From NCBI GenBank assembly GCA_024405755.1, contig JAKSOD010000008.1, positions 1-50,956 on the forward strand: DNA of 50,956 nucleotides, written 5' to 3'. Of this stretch, positions 17,809 through 27,094 are shown one piece after another. Every line of letters starts with the position of its first letter. The stretch's first letter is position 1. A model generated the notes under the pieces. It was not told the DNA's origin. It searched no databases and saw nothing but the letters and a program-made list of their open reading frames with translations. A program made the position numbers and the translations under genes. This stretch comes from Clostridia bacterium (GTDB taxonomy: Bacteria; Bacillota; Clostridia; Oscillospirales; CAG-272).

Positions 17809-18459
17809 ATGGTTAATATCGACGAACTGAAATTTGACGAAAAAGGACTGATTCCCGCCGTGGTTGTTGATGCGGTCACTAAACGCGTGCTGACACTTGC
17901 ATATATGAACCGCGAGAGTCTTGCGATCTCAATGGAAAAGGAACTGACCTGCTTTTGGAGCCGCTCACGGGAAGAACTGTGGCTGAAAGGCGAGACGAGC
18001 GGGAATTATCAGCATATCGTGTCAATTACCGCCGACTGTGATAAAGACGCCCTCGTTGTAATGGTTGAGCCGGACGGTCCCGCGTGTCACCTCGGAACGG
18101 TTTCCTGCTTTGAAAATCCGGTTTTTCAGAGTGAAAAACTGCACGAATTTTCATACGAGGGACTTCTCCGGCTGATCGAAGGAAGAAAGACAGAAAAGAA
18201 AGAGGGATCATATACAACATATCTTTTTGAGAAAGGACTTGACAAGATCCTCAAAAAGATAGGTGAAGAAAGCACCGAAGTAATAATCGCCGCAAAAGCG
18301 GAGGATAAGAAAGAGACTGTCTACGAGATCGCAGACCTTGCCTATCACGTCATGGTGCTTATGGTGGAAGCGGGTATCAGCCTTGAAGATATCCATCGCG
18401 AGCTTGCGTCCCGCCATGTGATCGACCATAAGATAAAGCAGGAGAAGATGACGAAATAA
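17809..18459 (+). CDS. hisI: Bifunctional PR-AMP cyclohydrolase / PR-ATP pyrophosphatase
   Basis: This HisIE fusion carries out steps two and three. Residues 1-115 are the cyclohydrolase: [31 protein letters not shown], and the zinc ligands around DCDKDAL and [12 protein letters not shown]. Residues 130-216 are the pyrophosphatase: [20 protein letters not shown] followed by [14 protein letters not shown] place the start at the ATG at 17809 because AGGAG at 17797-17801 is well spaced for it; an in-frame ATG at 17794 overlapping hisF has no site of its own. The stop overlaps the hisK ATG by one base. Confidence 0.95.
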   Translation: MVNIDELKFDEKGLIPAVVVDAVTKRVLTLAYMNRESLAISMEKELTCFWSRSREELWLKGETSGNYQHIVSITADCDKDALVVMVEPDGPACHLGTVSCFENPVFQSEKLHEFSYEGLLRLIEGRKTEKKEGSYTTYLFEKGLDKILKKIGEESTEVIIAAKAEDKKETVYEIADLAYHVMVLMVEAGISLEDIHRELASRHVIDHKIKQEKMTK

Positions 18460-19205
18460 TGTTTGATCTTCATACCCATTCAACATACAGTGACGGTCAC
18501 AACACACCCGAGGAAATGGTGCGTGCGGCAATCGACCTCGGACTTGAGAAAATCGGGATTTCGGATCATTCATATACGGATTTTGATGAGTTTTGGTGTA
18601 TGAAAAAGGAAAAGATCGAAGAATACAAGAATTGCATCCGTGAACTTAAAGAGAAGTATAAGGATCGGATAGAAGTCCTTCTGGGAGTAGAACAGGACTA
18701 CTATACCGTAGAGCCGACTGACGATTACGATTACGTTATCGGATCGGTCCATTACCTGAAACTCGGCGACGAATACGTTAATATTGACCAGTCAACAAAG
18801 CTTCTTTACGACGCGGCAGACAAATATTTCGGAGGCGATCTTATGTCGCTGATCGAGATGTATTACGAAAAAGTCGGGGAGATAGTGGATAAAACAGGTG
18901 CTGATATCATAGGTCACTTTGATTTGATCCGCAAATTCAACCGTGACGGCAGTTTGTTTGACGAGCAGTCTGCGCGATACCGCGCTGCCGCGAAGAAGGC
19001 ACTTGACCGCCTCATTCCCAGCGGAAAAAAGTTTGAGATAAATACTGGAGCAATTTCACGAGGATATCTGGATGACGTTTATCCTTCTTCCGAATGGATA
19101 GAGTATATCAGAGAACGCGGAGGCAAGTTCATTCTCTCGGGAGACAGTCATTCTGTGACGACTCTCTGCCACAGTTTTCATAAATATCAACATCTTGTTG
19201 ACTGA
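18459..19205 (+). CDS. hisK: PHP-family histidinol-phosphatase
   Basis: This enzyme releases phosphate from histidinol phosphate. The 248-residue PHP protein begins with the metal-binding DLHTHSTYSDGHNTPEEM and continues with GISDHSYTDF, LLGVEQDY, YVIGSVHYL, DIIGHFDLIRKF, EINTGAI and ILSGDSHS. This is the Gram-positive HisK/HisJ type. It completes the pathway, so all ten steps are encoded in one operon. A terminator follows at once. Confidence 0.93.
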   Translation: MFDLHTHSTYSDGHNTPEEMVRAAIDLGLEKIGISDHSYTDFDEFWCMKKEKIEEYKNCIRELKEKYKDRIEVLLGVEQDYYTVEPTDDYDYVIGSVHYLKLGDEYVNIDQSTKLLYDAADKYFGGDLMSLIEMYYEKVGEIVDKTGADIIGHFDLIRKFNRDGSLFDEQSARYRAAAKKALDRLIPSGKKFEINTGAISRGYLDDVYPSSEWIEYIRERGGKFILSGDSHSVTTLCHSFHKYQHLVD

Positions 19206-19209
19206 ACAA

Positions 19210-19256
19210 AATATCCCGCTCACCGAAAACGGCGAGCGGGATATTCATTTTTTAGT
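19210..19256. terminator. Terminator between the his operon and the convergent ligase gene
   Basis: The arms 19210-19225 and 19230-19245 (ATATCCCGCTC against GAGCGGGATAT, one A-C mismatch near the loop) are followed by CATTTTTTAG on the plus strand. A-rich sequence upstream makes it usable in both directions. Confidence 0.88.
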
Positions 19257-19260
19257 AAAA

Positions 19261-21786
19261 TTATGCGGTCACTATCTTGCTTGCCTTGTGCAGACCGAGT
19301 TTTTCGATTGCATCTTCACGCATTTTGTATTTGAGTATTTTTCCTGCGGCGTTCATTGGGAAAGAATCCGTGAATTCAATGTATTTCGGTACTTTGTGAC
19401 GTGCCATTCCATCTGAAATGAATTTACGCATTTCGTCTGCGGTAAGAGACTCTCCCTCTTTGAGAATGATATTTGCAAGTATTTCCTCACCGTATTGTTC
19501 GTCGGGTACTCCGATCACCTGCACGTCGCTGACGGCGGGATGAGTATAAATGAATTCTTCGATTTCCTTGGGGTAAATATTCTCACCGCCGCGGATGATC
19601 ATGTCTTTAAGACGCCCGGTAATGCGGAAATTTCCCTCCGGAGTGCGGCAGGCAAGGTCGCCGGTGTGCAGCCAACCGTCGCTGTCAATAGCATCTGCGG
19701 TGGCTTTCGGCATCTTGTAGTAGCCTTTCATAATATTGTAGCCGCGTGCAACAAATTCACCGGTCACATTGTCGGGACATTCGACTCCGGTTTCCGGATC
19801 GACGATTTTGCATTCGATTTCGGGCAGAGGACGTCCCACGGTTCCGACACGGACTTCAAGGGGATCGTCTGTTGAACTCATTGTGCATCCCGGGGAGGCT
19901 TCAGTTTGTCCGTAGACGATCGTGACTTCGGTCATATGCATCTTATTTACAACATCCCGCATTGCGGAAATCGGGCAGGGACTTCCTGCCATAATGCCCG
20001 TGCGCATATAGGAAAAGTCAGTCTTTTCAAAATCCGGATGTTCAAGAAGAGCAATAAACATTGTCGGGACACCGTGGAATGCCGTAATATGTTCGTTGTG
20101 AATGCAGGAGAGAGCGGGTTTTGCAGAAAAGTAGGGAAGTGGGAACAGAGTTACGCCGTGTGTCATTGCAGCGGTCATTGCAAGGACCATACCGAAGCAG
20201 TGAAACATAGGGACCTGGACCATAAGGCGGTCTGCTGTGGAAAGATCCATTCTGTCACCGATACATTTTCCGTTGTTCACAATGTTGTGGTGCGTAAGCA
20301 TAACACCTTTTGGGAAACCCGTTGTGCCGGAAGTGTACTGCATATTGCATACGTCGTCTTTATCGACGGAAGCAGCCATACGTCGGATCGTTTCGGGAGA
20401 AGTCTGTAAGGCAGTTTCAAGTGCTTCTTCCCATGTAATACATCCCTTCTGACGGTATCCTACTGTAATCACGTTGCGAAGGAACGGCAGACGTTTGCTG
20501 TGAAGTGCGGAATTTTGCTTGCGGAAAGCGAGTTCGGGGCATAGTTCGGCGATGATCTGCCCGTAGTGAGTGTCTTTTGCCCCTTCTGTCATTATCAAAG
20601 TATGAGTATCGGATTGTTTTAGCAGATATTCCACCTCGTGGGATTTGTAAGCGGTGTTTACGGTTACAAGAACTGCACCGAGTTTGACTGTCGCCCAGAA
20701 GGCAATGTACCATTGAGGAACATTTGATGCCCACACGGCGACATGACTTCCGGCACGTACTCCGAGTGAAACGAGTGCACGCGCAAATTCATCAACGTCG
20801 TCACGGAATTCGCTGTAGGTGCGGGTGTAATCAAGTGTTGTGTATTTGAAAGCGTACTGATCGGGGAATTCCTCAACCATACGGTCAAGCACGGCAGGAA
20901 AAGTCTCGTCGATAAGGAGATCCTTTTTCCAAACGTATTTTCCCGTATGAGTTTTGTTGAAGTAAAGCGTCCGCTCATTTCGGGATGTGTCGCTGAACTG
21001 TTTCATATATCCGGCGAACTGAGAGTAAATTATCTCCATATCGTCGAGTTCTTCGCACCATGCAGGATCCCATACGAGGGAGAGAAAACCGTCGTAATTT
21101 ACGGAACGGAGTGCCAGCATAACCTCGGAAAGAGGCAGTTCACCTTCTCCCACAAGGCAGTAATCAATACCTTTATCCGTCATAACGGCATCATTGACGT
21201 GAACATGACGAATATAGGCACCGAGATTACGGATTATTTCCTCGGGACTTTCTCCGCCGCCGTAGTACGCTGCGGAGACGTGCCAGAGGGCACCAAGATT
21301 GTCGGAAGCAAAGCGATTGAGAAGCAGAGCAAGATCTGCGGTGTTTCCGAAGAGTCCTCCGGTTTCAACAAGAAGCGTTACGCCCTTTTCCTCGTAATCG
21401 GGAAGTACTTTTTCAATGACCGATGCAGTCTGAGCTATGGCAGCTTCGCGGTTTTGTGCTTCTTTTGAGCGGACACGTATGTACGGAATACGGAGGTTGA
21501 CTGCAATATCAAGGCAGTATTTGATTTCCTTTATCACGTCAGTTTCTGCCTCTGCATCGGAAAGATCGCAGACGGCATCAAGACAGGGAATACGAAGTTT
21601 CTTTTCATAGAGCCGCCGCAGAGTTGCTGCCGCGGCGTAATCATGGAACGCTCCGTCGCGGTCAGTGAAAAGGTGGTTGTGAATGTTGTGGAGTTCAATG
21701 CCTTCAAATCCGAGTTCGGAGGCAATATTGCAGAATTCCTCAAAACTGCTGTTGTGCCAGCCTTTGGTCGAAAACGAAAGTTTCAC
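19261..21786 (-). CDS. TIM-barrel isomerase-like / AMP-forming acyl-CoA ligase fusion
   Basis: An 841-residue two-domain protein. Residues 1-275 resemble the sugar-phosphate isomerase/AP endonuclease 2 TIM barrel (GFEGIELHNI, LLVETGG, HVSAAYYGGGE, HVHVND). Residues 290-835 are a complete AMP-forming acyl-CoA ligase: TSGTTGFPKG near 480, VYGQTEAS near 622, GWLHTGD near 710, and the C-terminal lysine motif NAAGKILKYK near 812. It would activate a carboxylic acid to its CoA ester. The start is a GTG at 21786 with AGGAGG 6 bases upstream; it overlaps the stop of the LeuA-like gene (GTGA), so both are coupled behind the Leu-type T-box. By context isovalerate is the likely substrate, but the sequence does not prove it. 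The barrel's role is unknown. Confidence 0.85.
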   Translation of the reverse strand: MKLSFSTKGWHNSSFEEFCNIASELGFEGIELHNIHNHLFTDRDGAFHDYAAAATLRRLYEKKLRIPCLDAVCDLSDAEAETDVIKEIKYCLDIAVNLRIPYIRVRSKEAQNREAAIAQTASVIEKVLPDYEEKGVTLLVETGGLFGNTADLALLLNRFASDNLGALWHVSAAYYGGGESPEEIIRNLGAYIRHVHVNDAVMTDKGIDYCLVGEGELPLSEVMLALRSVNYDGFLSLVWDPAWCEELDDMEIIYSQFAGYMKQFSDTSRNERTLYFNKTHTGKYVWKKDLLIDETFPAVLDRMVEEFPDQYAFKYTTLDYTRTYSEFRDDVDEFARALVSLGVRAGSHVAVWASNVPQWYIAFWATVKLGAVLVTVNTAYKSHEVEYLLKQSDTHTLIMTEGAKDTHYGQIIAELCPELAFRKQNSALHSKRLPFLRNVITVGYRQKGCITWEEALETALQTSPETIRRMAASVDKDDVCNMQYTSGTTGFPKGVMLTHHNIVNNGKCIGDRMDLSTADRLMVQVPMFHCFGMVLAMTAAMTHGVTLFPLPYFSAKPALSCIHNEHITAFHGVPTMFIALLEHPDFEKTDFSYMRTGIMAGSPCPISAMRDVVNKMHMTEVTIVYGQTEASPGCTMSSTDDPLEVRVGTVGRPLPEIECKIVDPETGVECPDNVTGEFVARGYNIMKGYYKMPKATADAIDSDGWLHTGDLACRTPEGNFRITGRLKDMIIRGGENIYPKEIEEFIYTHPAVSDVQVIGVPDEQYGEEILANIILKEGESLTADEMRKFISDGMARHKVPKYIEFTDSFPMNAAGKILKYKMREDAIEKLGLHKASKIVTA

Positions 21787-23168
21787 GACTGAGCCTCCTC
21801 ATAAACGATTTTATTGACGGCACCGAGATAAGCGCGTATGCTCGCACCTATGATGTCGGTAGAAATACCGTTTCCGGAATATAGTTTTCCTCCGAAGCGG
21901 AGTTTGACAAGTGCCGATCCTACGGCTTCTTTGCCTTCGGTAACGGACTGGATCTGAAAATCGTCAAGTTCGTAGTGACAACCGATAATCTGTTCAATAG
22001 CGCGGAACGCGGCATCTATCGGTCCGTCTCCGATGCAGATACCCTGATGAGACTTCCCGTCATGTGAGAGGGTGATTTGTGCGCTTGAAGAAATGATGTT
22101 TCCGTTGTTGATCACATAACTTTCAAGTTTGTAGGCGGCCGGTACCTGAAGGGCAGTACTTGCAACTATTGCGTCAAGTTCTTTTGCGCCTACGCGCTTT
22201 TTAGCGGCGACACGCAGAAATTCCTCATAAACACGTCTGCTGTCTTCCTCAGAAAGGTCGTATCCGAGAGTGTTTACGGCGGCAAGTACGTTTTCAAGTG
22301 TATCGTTGCCGTCAAGGAGAAGAGAGTCAGCAGCGGCAGAAGCGGGAGCGGCGGCTTTGTTGTCGTGTCCCGAATTGTCTCTGATCCATTCGATCTGTTT
22401 TGTTATGCGGTGGAGTTCGGTGCAGCGAATGTCAGAAGAAAAACCGTAATCGTTTCCGCAGTTCTTCACCATATCTGCAAAGGAAGTAAGATCCACGGTA
22501 TTTCCGCCGATCGCAGTTTTGACCTCGCACACTCCGGCTTTGACTGCTAGTATCGCCTGCGCAGAGGCAAGTCCGTTTCGGTTGTCGCAGCGAACACCAA
22601 CGGAAAGGGAAGTGGTATTGACGATTTTTTCGATAAACGCCGCAAAGTCATCCGGAAGCATACGTGCAGCACTGTCGCAGATTGAAACGGAAGTTGCCCC
22701 TGCTTCACCGGCGATACGAATGGCTTCATTGAGAAAATCAGGCTCTGCGCGAGTGGCGTCAACGGCGCAGAATTCCACGGAATTACATTTTTCTTTTGCA
22801 TAGGAAATGATTTCCCGGATCGAGTCAAGCATCTTCGGCGGCTTCTTATGGCAGCTGTATTCCATTCCCACGGGGGATACGGGGAGTTCAATGCGGATCC
22901 TCGGATTTGCCGCGGCGGAAAGTGCAGCAGCGGCATCTTCGACACTCTGACGTGTAATACCTGCACAGACGGACAGAACAGCGTGCTTGACAAAAGATGA
23001 AACTGTGCGTACGAGCAGAACATCTGTCTTCTGATTTTTTATTTCCGGAAGTTCTATCGTGTCAACATTGAGTCTTTCAAGCTGACGTGCGATCTCAATT
23101 CTTTCTTTGAAACTGAAACTGCCGTTCTCGCGGCAGAGAGTAGTGTCTGCAATAAATATTTTTTTCAT
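21783..23168 (-). CDS. LeuA-like protein with degenerate catalytic site and intact leucine-binding domain
   Basis: The 461 residues align with the isopropylmalate synthase family: a DRE-TIM barrel (1-300), linker, and LeuA dimerisation domain (about 335-455; ICIGDGPIDAAF, STDIIGASIRAYLGAVNK). The barrel has lost the metal site. The RDGEQ motif after DTTL reads CRENG, the HxHND motif reads RCDNR near residue 192, and the GERAGN segment is replaced by GGNTVDLT. VEFCAVDATRAEPDFL, next to the active site, is conserved. I infer it cannot act as a normal isopropylmalate synthase and may sense leucine or serve as a partner of the coupled ligase fusion. Genome annotation may still name it 2-isopropylmalate or citramalate synthase. 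AGGAG precedes the ATG. Confidence 0.78.
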   Translation of the reverse strand: MKKIFIADTTLCRENGSFSFKERIEIARQLERLNVDTIELPEIKNQKTDVLLVRTVSSFVKHAVLSVCAGITRQSVEDAAAALSAAANPRIRIELPVSPVGMEYSCHKKPPKMLDSIREIISYAKEKCNSVEFCAVDATRAEPDFLNEAIRIAGEAGATSVSICDSAARMLPDDFAAFIEKIVNTTSLSVGVRCDNRNGLASAQAILAVKAGVCEVKTAIGGNTVDLTSFADMVKNCGNDYGFSSDIRCTELHRITKQIEWIRDNSGHDNKAAAPASAAADSLLLDGNDTLENVLAAVNTLGYDLSEEDSRRVYEEFLRVAAKKRVGAKELDAIVASTALQVPAAYKLESYVINNGNIISSSAQITLSHDGKSHQGICIGDGPIDAAFRAIEQIIGCHYELDDFQIQSVTEGKEAVGSALVKLRFGGKLYSGNGISTDIIGASIRAYLGAVNKIVYEEAQS

Positions 23169-23209
23169 AACGGATACTCTCCTGTAAATATTTCTGAGTA
23201 ATTCGTCTC

Positions 23210-23520
23210 ACGGAAAATAAAAAGTCCCTGAAACCCGTTTTCGGGTTTCAGGGACGAAATAAAATCCGTGGTACCACCCTGATTACGTTCCCCATAAGGA
23301 TGAGGTAAACGTCACTTTCCGGGTTCAGACAAACCCGCTGCCATGGTAACGGGGCATACCGGAGCCGCTTACTGCTTTTTTCTGCGGTTCAACTCTGGAA
23401 TGAGGCTTCCCGAAACGGCAATACCGTCTTACAGCGACCGACGGCTCTCTGAAAAATACACGGAACGGGAATAGTTCCTTCACAGTTTTTAGAAAATTTA
23501 GGGTATTCAGTTGAAATATA
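23210..23520 (-). promoter_or_regulatory. T-box leader, predicted leucine (CUC) specifier
   Basis: The minus-strand leader contains the antiterminator core AGGGTGGTACCACGG (23280-23266), AGAGAG in the Stem I region, and a terminator. By hand, the Stem I helices TTCCCG/CGGGAA and GGAA/TTCC enclose the 3' loop GCCTCA, placing the specifier CTC (Leu) at 23404-23402, followed by the expected A. It would turn on the LeuA-like gene and the ligase fusion when tRNA-Leu is uncharged. Confidence 0.88.
23216..23255 (-). terminator. T-box terminator hairpin (Leu leader)
   Basis: GTCCCTGAAACCCG and CGGGTTTCAGGGAC form a perfect 14-bp stem (23255-23242 with 23237-23224) followed on the minus strand by TTTTTATTTT. 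Confidence 0.9.
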
Positions 23521-23526
23521 TAAATA

Positions 23527-23555
23527 ATAATACCACTTTTGAAACGCGCCGTCAA
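23527..23555 (-). promoter_or_regulatory. Promoter of the Leu T-box operon
   Basis: On the minus strand TTGACG (23555-23550) and TATTAT (23532-23527) are separated by 17 bases. No clear terminator separates it from ilvE upstream, so readthrough from the Val operon is possible. Confidence 0.75.
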
Positions 23556-23621
23556 GAGTTATGCACATTGTTTACAATTTGTTCAAAAACAATGGCATAT
23601 CCTGACGGCGCACGGAGAATA

Positions 23622-24686
23622 TCAGTCGATAAGGCAAGTCCAGCCGAAGGTGTCTTCGATTCTGCCCCACTGGATTCCGGTAAGGGTATCGTAGAGTTTC
23701 TGAGTTACCTCTCCGATCTTTCCTTCGTTAATTGTGTATTTTACATCTTTGTAGCAAAGTTCACCGATGGGAGATACGACGGCAGCAGTGCCGCAGCCCC
23801 AGGCTTCTTCCAGCGTACCGTTTTTCATTGCGGCATCAAGCTCATCAACGCTGAGAAGACGCTCGGTAACGGTGTAACCGGATTTGCGAAGGACTTCAAT
23901 GCAGGATTTACGTGTAATTCCGGGAAGAATGGAGCCGGTAAGTGCGGGAGTGACGATCTCACCGTTGATTTTGAACATAACGTTCATTGCGCCGACTTCT
24001 TCTATGTATTTGCGTTCAACACCGTCGAGCCAAAGTACCTGAGAATAACCTTTCTTTTCTGCACGTTCTCCGGCACGGTTGGAAGCGGCATAGTTTCCGC
24101 CGCATTTGGCGTATCCGGTGCCGCCGCGGACAGCACGCACGTCAGCGTCTTCGATCATGATCTTAACGGGGTTGATACCCTCCTTGTAGTAACTTCCGAC
24201 GGGGGAGGCGATAATTACAAAGGTGGCATTATGAACGGCGTGAACTCCGAGAGTCTCGTCGTTGCCGAACATAAAGGGACGCAGATAAAGTGAAGTTCCC
24301 GGAGCTGAAGGAGTCCAGTCCTGTTCAGTGCGTACAAAAGTTGTGAGAATCTTGAAAGCATCTTCCTCGGGGATCTGCGGCAGGCACAGACGTTCAGCCG
24401 AATTATTCATACGGCGGATATTTTCGATCGGACGGAAAAGCTGAACTTTACCGTCGGCACGGCGGTATGCTTTGAGTCCTTCGAAAATCTCGGAACCGTA
24501 GTGAAGTACGGTTGAGGCGGGGTGGAGGGAGAGTCGTCCGAAAGGAACGATTCTGGCATCATGCCAGCCTTCCTCGCGGGAGAAATCCATCATAAACATA
24601 TGATCGGTAAAAATCTTGCCGAAGCCGAGAGAAGAACTGTCGGGTTTTTCCTTGGGGCATTGAGTTTTTTCAATACGGATATCCAT
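23622..24686 (-). CDS. ilvE: Branched-chain amino-acid aminotransferase
   Basis: This PLP enzyme interconverts valine, leucine and isoleucine with their 2-oxoacids. The 354-residue fold type IV protein of the long (eukaryotic-like, IlvE type 2) group shows LHYGSEIFEGLKAYR, LYLRPFMFG, the PLP lysine in GGTGYAKCGGNYAAS, QVLWLDG and ILPGITRKS. It is the last gene of the minus-strand unit that begins at the Val T-box and directly follows the oxidoreductase gamma subunit, which supports amination of 2-oxoacids made by that enzyme. Confidence 0.95.
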   Translation of the reverse strand: MDIRIEKTQCPKEKPDSSSLGFGKIFTDHMFMMDFSREEGWHDARIVPFGRLSLHPASTVLHYGSEIFEGLKAYRRADGKVQLFRPIENIRRMNNSAERLCLPQIPEEDAFKILTTFVRTEQDWTPSAPGTSLYLRPFMFGNDETLGVHAVHNATFVIIASPVGSYYKEGINPVKIMIEDADVRAVRGGTGYAKCGGNYAASNRAGERAEKKGYSQVLWLDGVERKYIEEVGAMNVMFKINGEIVTPALTGSILPGITRKSCIEVLRKSGYTVTERLLSVDELDAAMKNGTLEEAWGCGTAAVVSPIGELCYKDVKYTINEGKIGEVTQKLYDTLTGIQWGRIEDTFGWTCLID

Positions 24687-24732
24687 TTTCAGAAATTTCC
24701 TTTCACGAATAGCATAAATCAGTAAGCGGAAT

Positions 24733-25266
24733 TCAATGATCCGCGCCTATCTTCATCGCCTTGAAGTTAACTTCAAGCATATCGGCGTGCTTGGCAGAAA
24801 TGACCTTGCGCAGTGCAGCGTCCACGCCTTCGGCACCAAACTCCCCGAGTTCATTTAAGATTTTGCCCATAAGGATCATATTTGCAAGTGTGGGAAATCC
24901 GTTCTCAGAAGCGAGAGCGGTAGCGGGAACTGCAAAGACTTTTACATCTTTACGTCTGACTTCACGTTCAATAAGGGTTGAATCCATAAAGATCATACCG
25001 CCGGGAACAACGCTGTCTTCGTAGCGGTCAAGAGAAGGCAGATTCATGGCGACGAGAATATCGGGATTGGACACGATCGGCGAGCCGACCGGATCGTCGC
25101 TGACGATAACGCTGCAGCTTGCTGTGCCTCCGCGCATTTCGGGACCGTATGAAGGCAGCCAGCTTACCTGCTTTTCCTCGGTAAGTCCTTTGTATGCGAG
25201 GAATTTACCCGCGAACAGAATTCCCTGTCCGCCGAAGCCGGAAAACAAAAACTGTTTTGTGCTCAT
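24733..25266 (-). CDS. 2-oxoacid:ferredoxin oxidoreductase, gamma subunit
   Basis: The 177-residue subunit has the POR/KOR gamma fold: [15 protein letters not shown] at the N terminus, [16 protein letters not shown] and [12 protein letters not shown]. It belongs to the four-subunit enzyme encoded with the TPP, alpha and ferredoxin-like subunits upstream. Its start overlaps the TPP-subunit stop (TAATG). Subunit order delta-alpha-beta-gamma and the ilvE neighbour favour a 2-oxoisovalerate-type (VOR) enzyme over a 2-oxoglutarate or pyruvate one. Confidence 0.92.
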   Translation of the reverse strand: MSTKQFLFSGFGGQGILFAGKFLAYKGLTEEKQVSWLPSYGPEMRGGTASCSVIVSDDPVGSPIVSNPDILVAMNLPSLDRYEDSVVPGGMIFMDSTLIEREVRRKDVKVFAVPATALASENGFPTLANMILMGKILNELGEFGAEGVDAALRKVISAKHADMLEVNFKAMKIGADH

Positions 25267-26018
25267 TATTCTGCCTCCTTTGCGGATCTGTCCTTATAAA
25301 CGCCGAGAGGGTAATAGGGGATCATCTTATCATCGATCCATTTCAGAGCAGCCTGAGGAGTCATACCCCAGTTGGTCGGGCATGCGGAGATTACTTCAAC
25401 AAGAGAGAAGCCTTTGCCGTCGATCTGATTCTGGAAAGCCTTTTTGATCGCTTTCTTGGCGTTTTTTACATTTTTGACGTTGTTTACGGTGACACGTTCG
25501 AGGTACTCGGGACCCTCGAGTTCGGAGAGCATCTCGCAGACTCTGATAGGATAGCCGCAGAGTTTGGGATCACGTCCGTAGGGGGAGGTCTGAGTAACCT
25601 GACCGGGGAGGGAGGTGGGAGCCATCTGACCTCCGGTCATACCGTATATCGCATTATTGATAAAAATGATCGTGATATTTTCATTTCTTGCTGCGGCGTG
25701 AACAGTCTCTGCCATACCGATAGAGGCAAGGTCACCGTCACCCTGGTAGGTGAAGACAATATGATTTTCGGGATCGGCGCGTTTAACGCCGGTGGCGACG
25801 GCAGGTGCTCTGCCGTGAGCAGCCTCAATCATATCACAGTTAAAATAATTGTATGCCATGACGGAGCATCCGACCGGGGCGATACCTATGGTCTTTCCCT
25901 CGATACTGAGTTCATCGATCACTTCCGCTACGAGGCGGTGGACGATACCGTGAGTGCAGCCGGGGCAGTAGTGCATGGGCACATCTGTCAGCGCGTGGGG
26001 TTTATCAAATACTACCAT
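25266..26018 (-). CDS. 2-oxoacid:ferredoxin oxidoreductase, TPP-binding beta subunit
   Basis: The 250-residue subunit binds thiamine diphosphate and does the C-C chemistry at the 2-oxoacid carbonyl. Visible motifs are [20 protein letters not shown], the TPP/Mg motif GDGDLASIG with [12 protein letters not shown], and the partner-binding CPTNWGM. It overlaps the alpha gene by one base. With reduced ferredoxin the reaction can run as reductive carboxylation of an acyl-CoA. Confidence 0.94.
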   Translation of the reverse strand: MVVFDKPHALTDVPMHYCPGCTHGIVHRLVAEVIDELSIEGKTIGIAPVGCSVMAYNYFNCDMIEAAHGRAPAVATGVKRADPENHIVFTYQGDGDLASIGMAETVHAAARNENITIIFINNAIYGMTGGQMAPTSLPGQVTQTSPYGRDPKLCGYPIRVCEMLSELEGPEYLERVTVNNVKNVKNAKKAIKKAFQNQIDGKGFSLVEVISACPTNWGMTPQAALKWIDDKMIPYYPLGVYKDRSAKEAE

Positions 26019-27085
26019 CAGTCGTTACCTCCGTTTTTACTTGCTTTGCGGATACTGTCAAGGACCTGATCGGGAGAAGGAATCATACCGCCGACGCGGT
26101 TGCAGAGCAGCACAGGTGCGCGGCACTCTGTAGCAAGGCGTACGTCCTCGATCATCTGACCCATGGAGAGTTCCACGGAAATAAAGGTTTTTACGTGTTC
26201 GGTTGCTTTGAGGAATGGAGCCTTGGGGAAGGGCCAGAGGGTGATGGGACGGATCATACCGACCTTGATGCCTTCTTTGCGGGCGGCATTGATTGCGTTC
26301 TTTGAAACGCGGGCGGCAATGCCGAATGCGGCAATACAGATCTCGGCGTCGTCCATCATATATTCTTCAAAGCGTGTCTCGTTTTCTTCGACAATATGAT
26401 AACGCTCATAACGCTCCAAATTTAACTGTTCAAGTTCCTCGGGAACAAGTGAAAGCGAGTTTATAATGTTGTGGGGGCGTTTCATTCCGGTTCCCCGGGT
26501 TGCCCAAGGTTTTTCGGGTGCGGGTTTGATATCCAGATCAAGCGCAACAGGCTCCATCATCTGTCCCATGGTGCCGTCCGCAAGGATCATGGATGTCATA
26601 CGGTATTTATCCGCAAGTTCAAATCCCTTGACGGTAAGTTCAGCCATTTCCTGAACAGAGGCAGGAGCAAGAACGATCATATGGTAGTCGCCGTGACCGC
26701 CGCCGCGGGTAGCCTGGAAATAATCTGACTGGCTGGGTTGAATTCCGCCGAGTCCGGGACCTCCGCGCTGTACGTTGACAACAAGTGCGGGAAGATCAGC
26801 ACCGGCAAGGTAGGAAAGACCTTCGCCTTTGAGGGAAATTCCGGGGCTTGAAGAAGAAGTCATAACCCGGTAACCTGCGGAGGCAACTCCGTAGACCATA
26901 TTGATTGCGGCGATCTCACTTTCGGCCTGGAGGAAAGTGCCGCCGATCTTGGGCATTCTTTTCGCCATATAAGCGGCGACCTCGGTCTGGGGGGTAATGG
27001 GGTATCCGAAGTAGTGGCGGCAGCCGGCAAGAATTGCGGCTTCCGCAATGGCTTCGTTGCCCTTCATCAATACTTTATCAGCCAT
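26018..27085 (-). CDS. vorB: 2-oxoacid:ferredoxin oxidoreductase, alpha subunit (VorB-like)
   Basis: The 355-residue alpha subunit carries the pyrimidine-binding and core domains: KGNEAIAEAAI, YFGYPITPQTEVA, SSSPGISLKGEGLSYLAGADLP and VQRGGPGLGG, all typical of the VOR/KOR alpha family. I prefer the ATG at 27085; a GTG at 27094 is in frame. AGGTG lies about 10 bases upstream, at the end of the ferredoxin subunit gene. Substrate preference for branched-chain 2-oxoacids is inferred from the Val T-box and ilvE. Confidence 0.93.
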   Translation of the reverse strand: MADKVLMKGNEAIAEAAILAGCRHYFGYPITPQTEVAAYMAKRMPKIGGTFLQAESEIAAINMVYGVASAGYRVMTSSSSPGISLKGEGLSYLAGADLPALVVNVQRGGPGLGGIQPSQSDYFQATRGGGHGDYHMIVLAPASVQEMAELTVKGFELADKYRMTSMILADGTMGQMMEPVALDLDIKPAPEKPWATRGTGMKRPHNIINSLSLVPEELEQLNLERYERYHIVEENETRFEEYMMDDAEICIAAFGIAARVSKNAINAARKEGIKVGMIRPITLWPFPKAPFLKATEHVKTFISVELSMGQMIEDVRLATECRAPVLLCNRVGGMIPSPDQVLDSIRKASKNGGND

Positions 27086-27094
27086 TATTATCAC

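Noticed and set aside
23511..24293. 260-residue plus-strand frame opposite ilvE and the Leu T-box
   Set aside because: It runs antisense to a conserved aminotransferase and across the T-box promoter; no family resemblance.
25194..26069. Long plus-strand open frame opposite the oxidoreductase beta subunit
   Set aside because: The minus-strand gene has all TPP motifs and tight operon spacing; the plus frame has no ribosome site or recognisable domain and is a shadow.
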